Source of the DNA: an uncultured Lentisphaerota bacterium
GTDB lineage: Bacteria > Verrucomicrobiota > Kiritimatiellia > CAIQIC01
Reading direction: 5' to 3'
NCBI GenBank assembly: GCA_903912445.1
Contig: CAIWHP010000180.1
Location: 1 to 49,681, forward strand
Length of the DNA stretch: 49,681 nt
Below the pieces are notes generated by a model. The model had not been told where the DNA came from. It worked only from the letters and a program-made list of their open reading frames with translations, and did no database searches. Shown here in pieces: positions 26,180-34,914 of the stretch (positions are counted from its first letter, which is position 1; every line of letters starts with the position of its first letter). The position numbers and the translations under genes are program-made.

Positions 26180-27211
26180 TCAGGGTTTGGTGGATGCACA
26201 TTCCCAGAAACGATCGGCGCGGCCCTGGTAGAAGCCGGCCAGCACGGCATCCATCACCCGCGCGGTGCGCAACGCGGACTCGCCGGTGCTCGGACATTTT
26301 CCATGACCCAGCAGTTCTGCGACGATGGTGCCGATGAGGGGTTCTTGGATAGTTGGCGGATGCGGCCGCTCAATCTTCTGGATGCCGTCTTCTGTTTCCA
26401 ATGTCAGCACCGGCGAAGTGAACGTCGCCAGGCGCAGGCTGCCGTGCTCGCCACGGATGACGATCTCGTCCTCGCGCGCCAGCGCACAGAAGTCCCACAG
26501 GCCATCGCCGGCCGCCGAACCGATGCGGAACCGCATCTCGACGTGATCTTCCACCGCATAGGGCGCATCCGGACGGCGCGTCGCGCAGCCGGAGACATCC
26601 TCCAGCGGACCGAGCAGGAAGTCCAGGATGTCGAGGGTGTGGCAGGCCACGTCCATGAACAGGCCGCCGCCGCTCTCCTGGGTGATCAGCCGCCAGGGCA
26701 GGTTCGCTGGATCCACGTTGCGACAGCCGCTGGTTTGCAGCCGGACATTGACCCCCGTCACACGGCCCAGCACGCCGGACGCCAGCAATGCTTTCGCCTC
26801 CAAGAAATAGGGCAAGGCGCGCCGGTAGTAGGCGACGAACAGCGGCTGCCGGGCCGCCTGGAAGGCGGCGATGATCCGCTCGCACTCGGCGGCACAGCGC
26901 GCCAGCGGCTTCTCGACATAGGCCGGCTTGCCCGCGGCGGCGACCTGCAGCGCCAACTCCGCATGGGACCCGGGCGGCGTGGCGATGTAAACCGCATCCA
27001 CCTCGGGGTCCTGGATCAGCGCCACCGCGTCGTTCGTCCAGCGCTCCACGCCATGGCGCCGGGCATAATCCCCCGCCAGTTCCGGCGTGCGTCGCATCAC
27101 CAGCACCAGCTGGCTGCCGGGTACACGCGGGAACGCCGGCCCGCTCTTCACCTCGGTCACCGCGCCACAGCCGATGATCCCCCAGCGGATTGTCTTTTTT
27201 CCGTTCTGCAT
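26180..27211 (-). CDS. Gfo/Idh/MocA-family oxidoreductase
   Basis: 343 residues. The N-terminal Rossmann fold has IRWGIIGCGAVTEVKSGPA, DAVYIATPPGSHAELALQVA and the family's YVEKPLARCAAEC, which carries the catalytic Lys. The C-terminal alpha/beta domain contains GGGLFMDVACHTLDILDFLLG, with the usual His. Such enzymes oxidise or reduce sugars, inositols or their derivatives with NAD(P). Given the nearby glycoside hydrolases, a role in processing a released monosaccharide is plausible, but the substrate is not predictable. It has no signal peptide, so it acts in the cytoplasm. It may be cotranscribed with nothing; a hairpin separates it from the GH51 gene. Confidence 0.9.
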   Translation of the reverse strand: MQNGKKTIRWGIIGCGAVTEVKSGPAFPRVPGSQLVLVMRRTPELAGDYARRHGVERWTNDAVALIQDPEVDAVYIATPPGSHAELALQVAAAGKPAYVEKPLARCAAECERIIAAFQAARQPLFVAYYRRALPYFLEAKALLASGVLGRVTGVNVRLQTSGCRNVDPANLPWRLITQESGGGLFMDVACHTLDILDFLLGPLEDVSGCATRRPDAPYAVEDHVEMRFRIGSAAGDGLWDFCALAREDEIVIRGEHGSLRLATFTSPVLTLETEDGIQKIERPHPPTIQEPLIGTIVAELLGHGKCPSTGESALRTARVMDAVLAGFYQGRADRFWECASTKP

Positions 27212-27245
27212 ATTAAGTTCTGCCCATCATCGGCGCTCAAGGAGC

Positions 27246-27266
27246 GGACGGCGCGGCGCGCCGTCC
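27246..27266. repeat. GC-rich hairpin between Gfo/Idh/MocA and GH51 genes
   Basis: GGACGGCGC-GGC-GCGCCGTCC, a perfect 9-bp stem with a 3-nt loop, in the 80-bp gap downstream of GH51. The layout matches the hairpin at 23566-23586 and it may be a terminator. Confidence 0.55.
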
Positions 27267-27291
27267 CTACCTTCTGCGTCCGCCAACCACA

Positions 27292-29316
27292 TCACTTGAT
27301 CGGAATCCGTACGACCGTCAGCGAAGCCGGCTGCAGATCGAGCGTGAATGCCTGGCCCGGCGCCTGCCAGCCTTTGCACAGCGGCGCGATGCGTTGCGGA
27401 TTCTTTTCGTCGTTTTCTTCGGTCAGCTTGCCGCTCATCGTGATGATCCGTCCCCCACCCTGCGGATCCACCTGCGCGCCGCCGATGCTCACCTTGACCT
27501 GCTGCGGTTGTTCAACACCGTTGACCAGGCGCAGCACAATTTCCTTCGCCTTGCGGTCAAGGCCGGCGAGCGCGGCGAAATATTTCGGATCCATCCCCGC
27601 CGGCGGCGTGATCGCCGCGGTCAGGTTCACATCCGGCCGGTGCTCCGCGAGCAGGGCCTGCGCGTAGTAGGTGCTGCGGCCAAAGCTGGTCGCGCTGTCG
27701 TAGCCGATCATGTTCACCGGCCAGTTGAGCTTGTTGACATTGAAGAACAGCGGCGCATAGCTGCACAGCTTGACCAGGTCGCTGTTGCGCTCCATGCCGA
27801 GCATGAACGCGGCCTCGGAGAGCGCGGCGCGCAGGTTGCCGCGGCCGACGCCCTTGTTGCACGCGAACTCGCCCACGTAGAGGTCATAGCCGCGCTGGCG
27901 CGACGCGGTGTCATAGCGGTGCTGGTTCTCGAAGAAGAAGTCGGCATCCTTGTAATAGTGCTCGTCGAACAGATCGATGTTCCGCACGCTCTGGTCCGGA
28001 GGCGTATCAGCAACACCGCCGTTGAAGATCAGCTTGAGCTGCGGCCACGCCTTGCGGAAGGCGGCGGCGAACTTGTTGTAATACTGGTCATACAGCGGCC
28101 CATGGTTCTCGTTGCCGATCTCGACGAACTGCAGCGGGAACGGCGCGGGATGCCCGGCCTTCGCGCGCAGCGCGCCCCACTTGGTATCCTGCCCGCCGAG
28201 CGCGTACTCGGCGGCGTCGAGCGCGTCCTGCAACTCGACGTCGAGCTGCGCGCCGCCTACGAAGTCGCCGTTGCGGAATTCGCACGCGAGGCCGACGCTG
28301 CACACAAACATGCCCGCCGCGCCGAGGTCCTCGCAGAGTTGGAGGAACTCGTGGTAGCCGAGACCATCGGTGTTGCGGTAGCCCCAGAGGCTCCAGTGGC
28401 CGGGACGTGCGGCCACGTCGCCGATGGTTTCTTTCCAGCGATAGCGGTTGGCGTAGGTCGCACCCTCGACCACACAGCCACCGGGGAAGCGCATGAACGC
28501 CGGCTTCAAGTCGACGAGCTTCTGCGCGATATCGGCGCGCAACCCGTTGGGACGATCCTTAAAGGTGTTCCGCGGAAAGAGCGAGATCATGTCGAGATCG
28601 AGCGCGCCCGCCGTCTGCGGTTGCAGGAAGAACTTCGCGTGCGCATCGGTTCCAAGGCTTGGAAAACTCGCGGTGTACTTCTTCCAATCCTTGGAATCCA
28701 CGTCGGCGATCACCGCCGTACCCAGTTCGCGACTATCGGCACCAAGCACACCGATCTTCACACCGCCGCCCGCACCATCCGCGACGCGCGCATAGAACGA
28801 GCAGTCATAGGGCCGATCCTTATGCACCGCGACACCCCAATAGCCCTCGTTCAACAGCTTGGCTCCAGGCTGGGTGCTCTTGAGCCGAAGGTAATGCGCA
28901 TTGCTGGGGAAGAGCGGATGCTGCGTCTCGATAGAGAGGCTGGCCACACCGTCGAGCGACCACGCTGGCCAAGGTGAAGCGAACTTCCACTCCTGCGACC
29001 ACGGCTTGCCGTTCGGACGGCGCTTGGACTCCTTGACGCCGAGATAGTGCGGCAGATCCGGCGCAACACAACGACCATCCACCAGCGTCGTGCCCTCAAC
29101 CGGCACGGTCTCCTCAAACGAGCGGTTCTGGAGCATCTCTGCATAGAGCCCGCCGTCGCCGGCATGGCTGATTTCCTCGAAGAAAATACCGTAGAGTGAG
29201 GGACTCGTCTCCACGCCGGGCTTGTCGGCCTGGATCGTGATCGCGCCCGGCTCACCCGCCCGCGCCGCGCCCGCCAGCGCGAACACGGCCATCACCGCGA
29301 GAATGCTATGCCGCAT
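27292..29316 (-). CDS. Secreted alpha-L-arabinofuranosidase, GH51-type
   Basis: 674 residues from the ATG at 29316, preceded by GGGAG; the signal peptide (1-20) confirms this start. After SLYGIFFEEISHAGDGGLYAEMLQNRSFEE (40-69) comes an inserted CBM-like beta region (about 100-245). The catalytic barrel includes AFMRFPGGCVVEG (273-285), VEIGNENHGPLYD (Glu403, acid/base) and FDEHYYKDADFFF (Glu452, nucleophile). The C-terminal all-beta domain ends in LQPASLTVVRIPIK. The enzyme would cleave terminal arabinofuranosides outside the cytoplasm. Residues 207-223, DSKDWKKYTASFPSLGT, are encoded by a palindrome pair of the dispersed family lying in frame in the CBM-like part. The gene is divergent from the agarase-like gene at 29438. 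Confidence 0.92.
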   Translation of the reverse strand: MRHSILAVMAVFALAGAARAGEPGAITIQADKPGVETSPSLYGIFFEEISHAGDGGLYAEMLQNRSFEETVPVEGTTLVDGRCVAPDLPHYLGVKESKRRPNGKPWSQEWKFASPWPAWSLDGVASLSIETQHPLFPSNAHYLRLKSTQPGAKLLNEGYWGVAVHKDRPYDCSFYARVADGAGGGVKIGVLGADSRELGTAVIADVDSKDWKKYTASFPSLGTDAHAKFFLQPQTAGALDLDMISLFPRNTFKDRPNGLRADIAQKLVDLKPAFMRFPGGCVVEGATYANRYRWKETIGDVAARPGHWSLWGYRNTDGLGYHEFLQLCEDLGAAGMFVCSVGLACEFRNGDFVGGAQLDVELQDALDAAEYALGGQDTKWGALRAKAGHPAPFPLQFVEIGNENHGPLYDQYYNKFAAAFRKAWPQLKLIFNGGVADTPPDQSVRNIDLFDEHYYKDADFFFENQHRYDTASRQRGYDLYVGEFACNKGVGRGNLRAALSEAAFMLGMERNSDLVKLCSYAPLFFNVNKLNWPVNMIGYDSATSFGRSTYYAQALLAEHRPDVNLTAAITPPAGMDPKYFAALAGLDRKAKEIVLRLVNGVEQPQQVKVSIGGAQVDPQGGGRIITMSGKLTEENDEKNPQRIAPLCKGWQAPGQAFTLDLQPASLTVVRIPIK
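28650..28696. repeat. Palindrome pair inside the GH51 coding sequence
   Basis: TTCCAAGGCTTGGAA (28650-28664) and TTCCAATCCTTGGAA (28682-28696), centres 32 bp apart. The spacer begins AAACTCGCGG, nearly the same as in the promoter copy at 4837-4884, so this looks like a real member of the family and not a chance match. It is kept in frame. Confidence 0.83.
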
Positions 29317-29370
29317 GTTTGCTCCCATAGGTTGTAACTCAGCATTGTTTAGCGGATGCGCAGCAGGTTG

Positions 29371-29381
29371 CCAAGCTTTGG
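29371..29381. repeat. Single short palindrome between divergent GH51 and agarase-like genes
   Basis: CCAAGCTTTGG followed by AAAC. A half-size member of the palindrome family without a clear partner at 31 bp, in the 121-bp divergent gap. Confidence 0.45.
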
Positions 29382-29437
29382 AAACGATTGACGCCGCCGC
29401 GGGTTTGTGCGAAGGAACCGCGCGAAGGGAAACCGGC

Positions 29438-31498
29438 ATGAATCTGCAAAAATATGTTCTCGGTCTGGCTCTCGGCGGCGCGCTGGCGACGGGCGCGGCG
29501 GAGCCGGTGACGTTGGTCGTGGACTGCGGGCAGCCGGAGAGCCGCGCGCGCATCACGCCGAACGAGGCGACGCTCTCGGCGGCCACGTCCGGCGTGATGC
29601 GCGTGACCACGAAGGCGAAAGCGTCGTGGCCCGGCGTCACCATCCGGCCCGCGCGCGAGACGTGGGACTTTTCACAGGCGCAAACATTGCTGGTGCATAT
29701 CGGCAACCCGGGCGCTGAACCGCTCCTCCTGCATGTCCGCATGGACGATGTCGCGCGCGACCAGGCGGCGCACGGCACCGGGACCATCGCGCCGCACAGT
29801 AAGGGCGTCGTGGCGGTGGGCCTGAACGCGCTGCCGTTCCGGCTCACGCAGCCCCTGAAGTTGATCGGGCTGCGCGGCGGACCGGGCGCCGGGCAGGAAC
29901 TGGATACCGCCCATGTCAAGCGCCTGCTCGTTTTTCTGGCGAAGCCCGCCCAGCCGGCGGTGTTTGAATTACTGCGCATCGAGACAGCGAACAGCGGCGC
30001 CATCCCCACCCTCGACGCCGGCACCTTCCTGCCGTTCGTGGATGAACTCGGCCAGTTCAAACACGGCGACTGGCCCGGCAAGCTGCCGGGCACGGCGGCC
30101 TTCGCCGCGCGCTTGAAGGCCGAGGACGCCGACCTCGCGGCGCATCCCGCGCCCGCCGACCGCGACACCTACGGCGGCTGGGCCGCCGGCCCGCAGCTGG
30201 AAGCCACCGGCTTTTTCCGCACCGCGAAGCACGACGGCCGCTGGTGGCTCGTGGATCCCGAGGGCCGCCTGTTCTGGTCGCAAGGCATGGACTGCGTCAG
30301 GCCGAGTTCGGAGACGCCCCTGACCGACCGCACCAACTATTTCGAGAAGCTGCCGCCGCGCACCGGCGAGTTCGCCGAGTTCTACGCCAGGCGCGGCCGC
30401 GCGCCGGTGGGCTACTACAAGGACGCGAACCGCATCGAGACGTTCAACTTCGTCGGCGCGAACTTGCGGCGGAAATATGGCGCCGACTGGCGCGAGCTTG
30501 ACGCCGACCGCGTCCACCGCCGGCTCGCGAGCTGGGGCTATAACACGATCGGCAACTGGTCCGAGTGGAGCGTCATCGCGCAACGTCGCACGCCCTACGT
30601 CTGCACCCTCAGCGCCTGGTCGCCTCCCATCGCCGGCTCGCGCGGCTACTGGGGCCAGTTCCCCGACCCCTTCCATCCCGAGTTCGCGGAGGCCTTGCGC
30701 AAGGCGTTCGCCAAGAGCCAGGCCGCCGGCGACAAGTGGTGCCTCGGGGTCTTCATTCACAACGAACTCGCGTGGGGACACGACACCTCGCTCGCCGAGG
30801 CCGCGCTCCAATCGCCCGCCGACCAGCCGGCGAAGCAAGCCTTCCTTGGCGATCTCCAGAAGAAATACGGCGACATCGCCCGGCTCAACGCCGCGTGGGG
30901 CACCCGGCACGCGTCGTGGGATGCGCTGCGCGCCGCGCAGACCGCGCCCGACGCCAAGCGCGCCAAGGGCGACCTCGCCGCGTTCTACACGCGCATCGCC
31001 GAGCGCTACTTCGAGACCTGCCGCACCGAGGTCAAGCGCATCGCGCCGCAGCAGCTGTATCTCGGCTGCCGTTTCGCATGGAAAAACGAGCTCGCCGTGC
31101 GCGCCGCGGCCAGGTTCTGCGACGTGCTCAGCTTCAACCGCTATGACTACAGCGTAGCCAAGGACAAGCTGCCGGAGGGGTTGGAACTGCCCATGATCAT
31201 TGGCGAATATCATTTCGGCGCGCTCGATCGCGGCCTGTTCCACACCGGCCTCAAGGCGACGAAAGACCAGAACGATCGCGCCGAGAAATACCGGGCCTAT
31301 CTCGAAGGCGCGCTGCAAAATCCGTTGATCGTCGGCGCGCACTGGTTCGAGTATCGCGACGAGCCCCTCTCCGGGCGCTTCGATGGCGAGAATTATCAGA
31401 TCGGCTTCGTGGATGTCTGCGACAACCCCTACCCCGAGACCGTCGCCGCCGCACGCGAAATTGGCGCCAAGCTCTACAAATTCCGCGCCGGGAAATAA
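29438..31498 (+). CDS. Secreted agarase-like glycoside hydrolase (GH50-like)
   Basis: 686 residues from the ATG at 29438, with AAGGGA 8 nt before it and a signal peptide (1-21). The N-terminal 180 residues are beta-rich and CBM-like. The TIM-barrel part begins with GRWWLVDPEGRLFWSQGMDC. The likely acid/base is Glu443 in FIHNELAWG and the likely nucleophile is Glu590 in MIIGEYHFG. AHWFEYRDEPLSGR and GFVDVCDNPYPE complete the GH50-like pattern. It is related to, but longer than, the gene at 8266-9681, so the window encodes two such enzymes. Beta-agarases of GH50 act on galactans; the actual substrate here is unknown. It is convergent with the retropepsin-like gene, with hairpins in the gap. Confidence 0.85.
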   Translation: MNLQKYVLGLALGGALATGAAEPVTLVVDCGQPESRARITPNEATLSAATSGVMRVTTKAKASWPGVTIRPARETWDFSQAQTLLVHIGNPGAEPLLLHVRMDDVARDQAAHGTGTIAPHSKGVVAVGLNALPFRLTQPLKLIGLRGGPGAGQELDTAHVKRLLVFLAKPAQPAVFELLRIETANSGAIPTLDAGTFLPFVDELGQFKHGDWPGKLPGTAAFAARLKAEDADLAAHPAPADRDTYGGWAAGPQLEATGFFRTAKHDGRWWLVDPEGRLFWSQGMDCVRPSSETPLTDRTNYFEKLPPRTGEFAEFYARRGRAPVGYYKDANRIETFNFVGANLRRKYGADWRELDADRVHRRLASWGYNTIGNWSEWSVIAQRRTPYVCTLSAWSPPIAGSRGYWGQFPDPFHPEFAEALRKAFAKSQAAGDKWCLGVFIHNELAWGHDTSLAEAALQSPADQPAKQAFLGDLQKKYGDIARLNAAWGTRHASWDALRAAQTAPDAKRAKGDLAAFYTRIAERYFETCRTEVKRIAPQQLYLGCRFAWKNELAVRAAARFCDVLSFNRYDYSVAKDKLPEGLELPMIIGEYHFGALDRGLFHTGLKATKDQNDRAEKYRAYLEGALQNPLIVGAHWFEYRDEPLSGRFDGENYQIGFVDVCDNPYPETVAAAREIGAKLYKFRAGK

Positions 31499-31591
31499 TC
31501 GGACTGTATCTCCGCCACTGGCAGGAGCGCCGCTTGACGGTGGCGAGCCTGCCGAACCACGGCACCCGTTCGTTTCGTGTGCACAGCACAT

Positions 31592-31683
31592 GGGGCGCAG
31601 CAAGCTGCGCCCCTACAAAAGCGAGCGGATTAGCTTTCTTCTGTAGCGGCGGCCTGTGGCCGCCGACGGCGAACCCGCCGCGG
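31592..31683. repeat. Hairpins between convergent genes
   Basis: GGGGCGCAGC-AA-GCTGCGCCCC (31592-31613, perfect 10-bp stem) is followed by GCGGCGGCC-TGT-GGCCGCCG and a trailing CCGCCGC (about 31646-31680). The second unit closely matches the one at about 23367. They sit between two stops facing each other and may serve as terminators for both strands. Confidence 0.6.
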
Positions 31684-31688
31684 CAGAA

Positions 31689-32612
31689 TCACTGCACGTA
31701 GGGCGAAGGCGGCTGCAGCCAGAGCTGGCCCTGCTCGGCGTCAATCGTCAGCAGATAGTGGCTGATGAAGTCCACGCCGAGCAGGCGTTTGGGGCTTTCG
31801 ATCAGGGTGAGCTTGAGCCACGGCACCGGCGCCTCGCCGACGCGCAGGTCCTTGATGACCGCCGTGCAGGTCTTCAGGCCGGTCAGCGTTTCTTGCATAT
31901 CCCCGCGCATCGCGCGCCCGGTTTCCACCACCGCGCCATGCCATTCGCGGTCCGGCAGCACGCTGCGCGAGGCGCCGCTATCGAGCAGGAAATATTTCGT
32001 CTGCCCGTCCAGCGTCACCGGCACGCCGATGGCCCAGCCGCCCGCCGCGCACGCGACCGGCTTGACGCCGGGCGGCACGGCGGCATCGAGCACCAGCCGG
32101 CGGCTGATCACGCTGAAGGCGCAGCGCCGCGCAAAAAGAACGTTGCCGCCCAGGATTCCGTCGAGCTGCGTCTTCAGCGGCTTGGAGAGGTGCTCCAGCG
32201 AAGCGGTGGTGACGGTGAACTCCTCGAACCGCATCGCGCCCAGCGTGAGCAGCGGCACCTGCACGCTCCGCGGGGCCGCCACCTTGCCCGCCGCCGCGGC
32301 GCTCCAGTTGTTGACCCGCGGAAATTCGGCGCATAACTTTTTCGCGAAGGCCGGCGTCACCATCGTCATCGCCGCCCCGGTATCCACCATGAAGCGCCCC
32401 TCGAGATTTTTCCCGAACCGGGCGCGGACCAGGATGATCTTGGCCTCCTGATGGATCTCGATCGGCACGGCCACCGGCCCTCGGCTGGTGTTCGTCACCG
32501 TCGGCGCGAAGCTGGCGATGAAGTCGTGTTCCTGCCCCAACACCGGCGCGAGCGCGACGCTGCAGAGCACGACGGCGCCGCAACGGAACCAACTGGATGA
32601 CGTGGCACACAT
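31689..32612 (-). CDS. Exported two-domain retropepsin-like aspartic protease
   Basis: 307 residues with a signal peptide (about 1-26). Two clan-AA half-units are visible: FMVDTGAAMTMV (Asp77) followed by LDGILGGNVLF, and FLLDSGASRSVLP (Asp211) followed by LLGVDFISHYLL. Each has the D-T/S-G triad and the later hydrophobic-Gly flap-end pattern, so the protein could fold as a pseudo-dimer from one chain. Bacterial proteins of this type are poorly characterised; processing of an envelope protein is a guess. A palindrome pair lies 25 nt upstream of the start, between this gene and cobS. No partner gene is evident. Confidence 0.82.
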   Translation of the reverse strand: MCATSSSWFRCGAVVLCSVALAPVLGQEHDFIASFAPTVTNTSRGPVAVPIEIHQEAKIILVRARFGKNLEGRFMVDTGAAMTMVTPAFAKKLCAEFPRVNNWSAAAAGKVAAPRSVQVPLLTLGAMRFEEFTVTTASLEHLSKPLKTQLDGILGGNVLFARRCAFSVISRRLVLDAAVPPGVKPVACAAGGWAIGVPVTLDGQTKYFLLDSGASRSVLPDREWHGAVVETGRAMRGDMQETLTGLKTCTAVIKDLRVGEAPVPWLKLTLIESPKRLLGVDFISHYLLTIDAEQGQLWLQPPSPYVQ

Positions 32613-32636
32613 GAAAGTGCTGCGTTTGTAGCAGGA

Positions 32637-32682
32637 TTTCCAAGGCTTGGAAACTCATCCACCCGCTTATCCGAGCCTTGGA
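32637..32682 (-). repeat. Palindrome pair upstream of the retropepsin-like gene
   Basis: TTTCCAAGGCTTGGAAA (32637-32653) and the imperfect TCCGAGCCTTGGA (32670-32682), centres 31 bp apart. The outer copy abuts the cobS stop codon (32683), so the element directly follows one gene and precedes the next. Confidence 0.8.
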
Positions 32683-33522
32683 TCAGTGCGCAGTAAAGCA
32701 CGCCACTGCAAAGACTGCGGGCGGCAGCAGCGGCGCGGCGGCGGCCAGCGCGAGCAGCAGCGCGGTTTCCACGACGACGCAGGCACAGCCGAGCAGATCG
32801 CCGGTGACCCCGCCAAAGTTTTTCAGCATCCAGCCGCGCAGGGCCAGCGCGAGCAGCACGGCGAGGACCACCGCAAGCAGGCCGGATGCGCCACCCAGCA
32901 CCCCGCACAGGATCGCGGCCGACAGGAGCGCGGTGATGAAATGCCGGCCGCGCGCGCCTTTGACAAACAGCTCGGCCGTGCCGCCTTCGGCGCGAGCGTA
33001 GGGCAGGCTGACGGCGAGCAGCGCCATCGCGAGGCGCGAGAGGATGAACGCCAGCGGCACCAGGCGCAGCGCGTAACGCGCGGCGTCGGCGAGATGCGTC
33101 AGCGCGACGACTTGCAACAGCAGCGCGAGCACCAGCGCCAGCGCGCCCATGGCGCCGATGCGCGAGTCCTTCATGATCTCCAGCCGCCGCTCGCGTGTGC
33201 GACCGCCACGCCAGCCATCCACGGCATCGGCGAGGCCGTCGAAATGCAGCCCGCCGGTGAGCAATGCGGAAATCAGCACAGCGAGCGCCGCCGCCCCGGT
33301 GGACCATTGCAGGTAATGGAACAGGCCGATGAACGCCACGCCCACGATACCGCCGACGAGCAACCCCACGAGCGGGAACCACGGCAGCGCGGAGGCCAGC
33401 GACGCCGCGTCGCGCCCCGGCACGCGCAGCACCGTCAAGGTCCGCAGCGCCGTGACCAGCCCACGGAGCGATGGCGTTGGGGGGTCCTGGAGTGTTGGAG
33501 GAACCAAATCATTTTCATTCAT
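32683..33522 (-). CDS. cobS: Adenosylcobinamide-GDP ribazoletransferase (cobalamin synthase)
   Basis: 279 residues, the usual size. The signature GGLHFDGLADAVDGWRGG (about 90-107), followed by RRLEIMKDSRIGAMGALAL, is diagnostic for CobS; the Asp-rich part binds the metal. About six membrane helices follow. It joins adenosylcobinamide-GDP with alpha-ribazole or its phosphate to make adenosylcobalamin (phosphate) in the membrane, the last step of nucleotide-loop assembly. It lies 53 nt downstream of cobT, which makes the alpha-ribazole phosphate, and the two share the riboswitch-controlled transcript. CobU/CobP and CobC are not in the window. The start ATG has only a weak ribosome site. Confidence 0.95.
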   Translation of the reverse strand: MNENDLVPPTLQDPPTPSLRGLVTALRTLTVLRVPGRDAASLASALPWFPLVGLLVGGIVGVAFIGLFHYLQWSTGAAALAVLISALLTGGLHFDGLADAVDGWRGGRTRERRLEIMKDSRIGAMGALALVLALLLQVVALTHLADAARYALRLVPLAFILSRLAMALLAVSLPYARAEGGTAELFVKGARGRHFITALLSAAILCGVLGGASGLLAVVLAVLLALALRGWMLKNFGGVTGDLLGCACVVVETALLLALAAAAPLLPPAVFAVACFTAH

Positions 33523-33575
33523 TTTGCAGCCGCTCGCTTTTCATTACTCCAGTGCTCCAATGCTCAATTCTTCCC

Positions 33576-34631
33576 TCACGCGCCGGGCGTGATGCCGATT
33601 TCAGCGAAGGTCGCCATCTCGCGGAGGACCGCGACGCCGTCCTCGATGATCTGCATGGCGATGGCCGCGCCGGTCCCCTCGCCCAGCCGCATACCGAGGT
33701 CCACGACCGGCCGCAGCCCCTCGCTCGCAAAGAACTTGTGGTGTCCGGGCTCGGCGCTCATGTGCGCGAAGAACATGTAATCCTTCGCCTCCGGCGCAAG
33801 CCGCAGGGCGACGAGCGCCGCCGCGCTGGCGATGAAGCCATCCACGACCACACCGATGCGCGCGGCCGCCGCGCCCAGGCACAGGCCGCAAAGTCCGGCG
33901 ATTTCCAGTCCGCCCACCGCAGCCAAGGCGCCGAGCGGAGTGATACAACGTTCGCGGTTGGTCAACAGCGCGCGCTCGATCACGGCCGCCTTCGCGGCGA
34001 CGCCGCTGGGGTCGAGGCCGGTGCCCGGCCCGGTCACTTCCGCCGCCGGCAGATCGAGCAGCGTCGCGAACAACGCCGCGGCTGGCGTGGTGTTGCCAAT
34101 GCCCATCTCGCCCGTGCCGAGCAGCGTCACGCCCGCGAGCGCCGCGGCCTGGGCGCACTCAATGCCCACCTCCACCGCCTGCCGGCACTCCGCGAGCGAC
34201 ATCGCCGGGCCGCGCGCGATGTTGTCGGCACCGCTCTTCACCTTGCGCGCGAGCAATCCGGGCAGCGCGCCCAGGTCGCCATCCACGCCGATATCGATGA
34301 CTTCCACCTCGGCGCCCGCGCGGCGCGCAAGCACATTGATCGCCGCGCCGCCGCCGAGAAAATTCTTCACCATGAGTTGGGTGACCACCGAGGGGTAGGC
34401 GCTGACGCCTTCCGCCGTGACCTTGTGGTCGCCGGCAAAAACACAGACGCGCTTGCCGCCCATCTGCGGGCGCACCTCGTTGCGGAGCGCGGCATAGCGC
34501 GCCGCCAGTTCCTCCAGATAGCCCAGGCTGCGCCGCGGCTTGGTCAGATTATCCAGACGGTCCTGGGCTGCAGCATATTGGGCCTCCGGCACCGGCCGGA
34601 TGCTCTGCAAGGTTGTCTCCAACAGATTCAT
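33576..34631 (-). CDS. cobT: Nicotinate-nucleotide-dimethylbenzimidazole phosphoribosyltransferase
   Basis: 351 residues from the ATG at 34631, preceded by AAGGAAAC. Upstream in-frame starts fall inside the riboswitch terminator and are rejected. Family markers are RLDNLTKPRRSLGYLEELA (about 24-42), VFAGDHKVTAEGVSAYP, LLGTGEMGIGNTTPAAA and AEVTGPGTGLD. EPGHHKFFASEG and MRLGEGTGAA near the end carry the conserved catalytic Glu region. It activates 5,6-dimethylbenzimidazole or a related lower base to alpha-ribazole phosphate. It is the first gene of a cobT-cobS unit on the minus strand, directly downstream of a cobalamin riboswitch, so it is turned off when the cofactor is abundant. Confidence 0.97.
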   Translation of the reverse strand: MNLLETTLQSIRPVPEAQYAAAQDRLDNLTKPRRSLGYLEELAARYAALRNEVRPQMGGKRVCVFAGDHKVTAEGVSAYPSVVTQLMVKNFLGGGAAINVLARRAGAEVEVIDIGVDGDLGALPGLLARKVKSGADNIARGPAMSLAECRQAVEVGIECAQAAALAGVTLLGTGEMGIGNTTPAAALFATLLDLPAAEVTGPGTGLDPSGVAAKAAVIERALLTNRERCITPLGALAAVGGLEIAGLCGLCLGAAAARIGVVVDGFIASAAALVALRLAPEAKDYMFFAHMSAEPGHHKFFASEGLRPVVDLGMRLGEGTGAAIAMQIIEDGVAVLREMATFAEIGITPGA

Positions 34632-34651
34632 ATGCGTTTCCTTCCCAACAA

Positions 34652-34698
34652 AAAAGGTTCCGGCCTGCCAGACCCATGCCGGCAAACCGGAACCTTTT
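34652..34698 (-). terminator. Intrinsic terminator of the cobalamin riboswitch
   Basis: Arms AAAAGGTTCCGG (34652-34663) and CCGGAACCTTTT (34687-34698) form a perfect 12-bp stem with an inner GCCGGC-containing loop. On the minus strand the right end runs into six Ts. It stands between the aptamer and the cobT ribosome site, the place expected for an attenuator. Confidence 0.88.
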
Positions 34699-34725
34699 GC
34701 CATCAGATTCCGCGATCTAAATTAT

Positions 34726-34911
34726 GGCGCCCAAACAGGTGTTCTGGCTCCCGGATCAACCGCCAGCGCTGCCGTCTTCCCGCGCCGGTTGCAGCCGGCA
34801 CAGTGACGTCCTCACGGAGAGGACCGCAGCCCGCGTACCCGGTCACAGCGGCGGGACCGCCACGGATTCGCACCGTGTTCCGCATGTTGGGGCGCCTATC
34901 ACCACACCGGC
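34726..34911 (-). ncRNA. Cobalamin riboswitch aptamer
   Basis: Read on the minus strand, the conserved core has GGTGCGAATCC, then GCGGTCCCGCCGCTGTGA (about 34841-34874), and the 3' B12 box AGCCAGAACACCTG (about 34736-34750). A closing stem can form between GGCGCCCCAAC (about 34886-34896) and GTTTGGGCGCC (about 34726-34736). It precedes cobT and cobS, and a strong terminator follows the aptamer, so binding of adenosylcobalamin should stop transcription. Ends are approximate. Confidence 0.93.
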
Positions 34912-34914
34912 GTT

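Noticed and set aside
34632-34703. Longer cobT reading frame starting 24 codons upstream
   Set aside because: That extension overlaps the riboswitch terminator; the ATG at 34631 has a good ribosome site and matches the family length.
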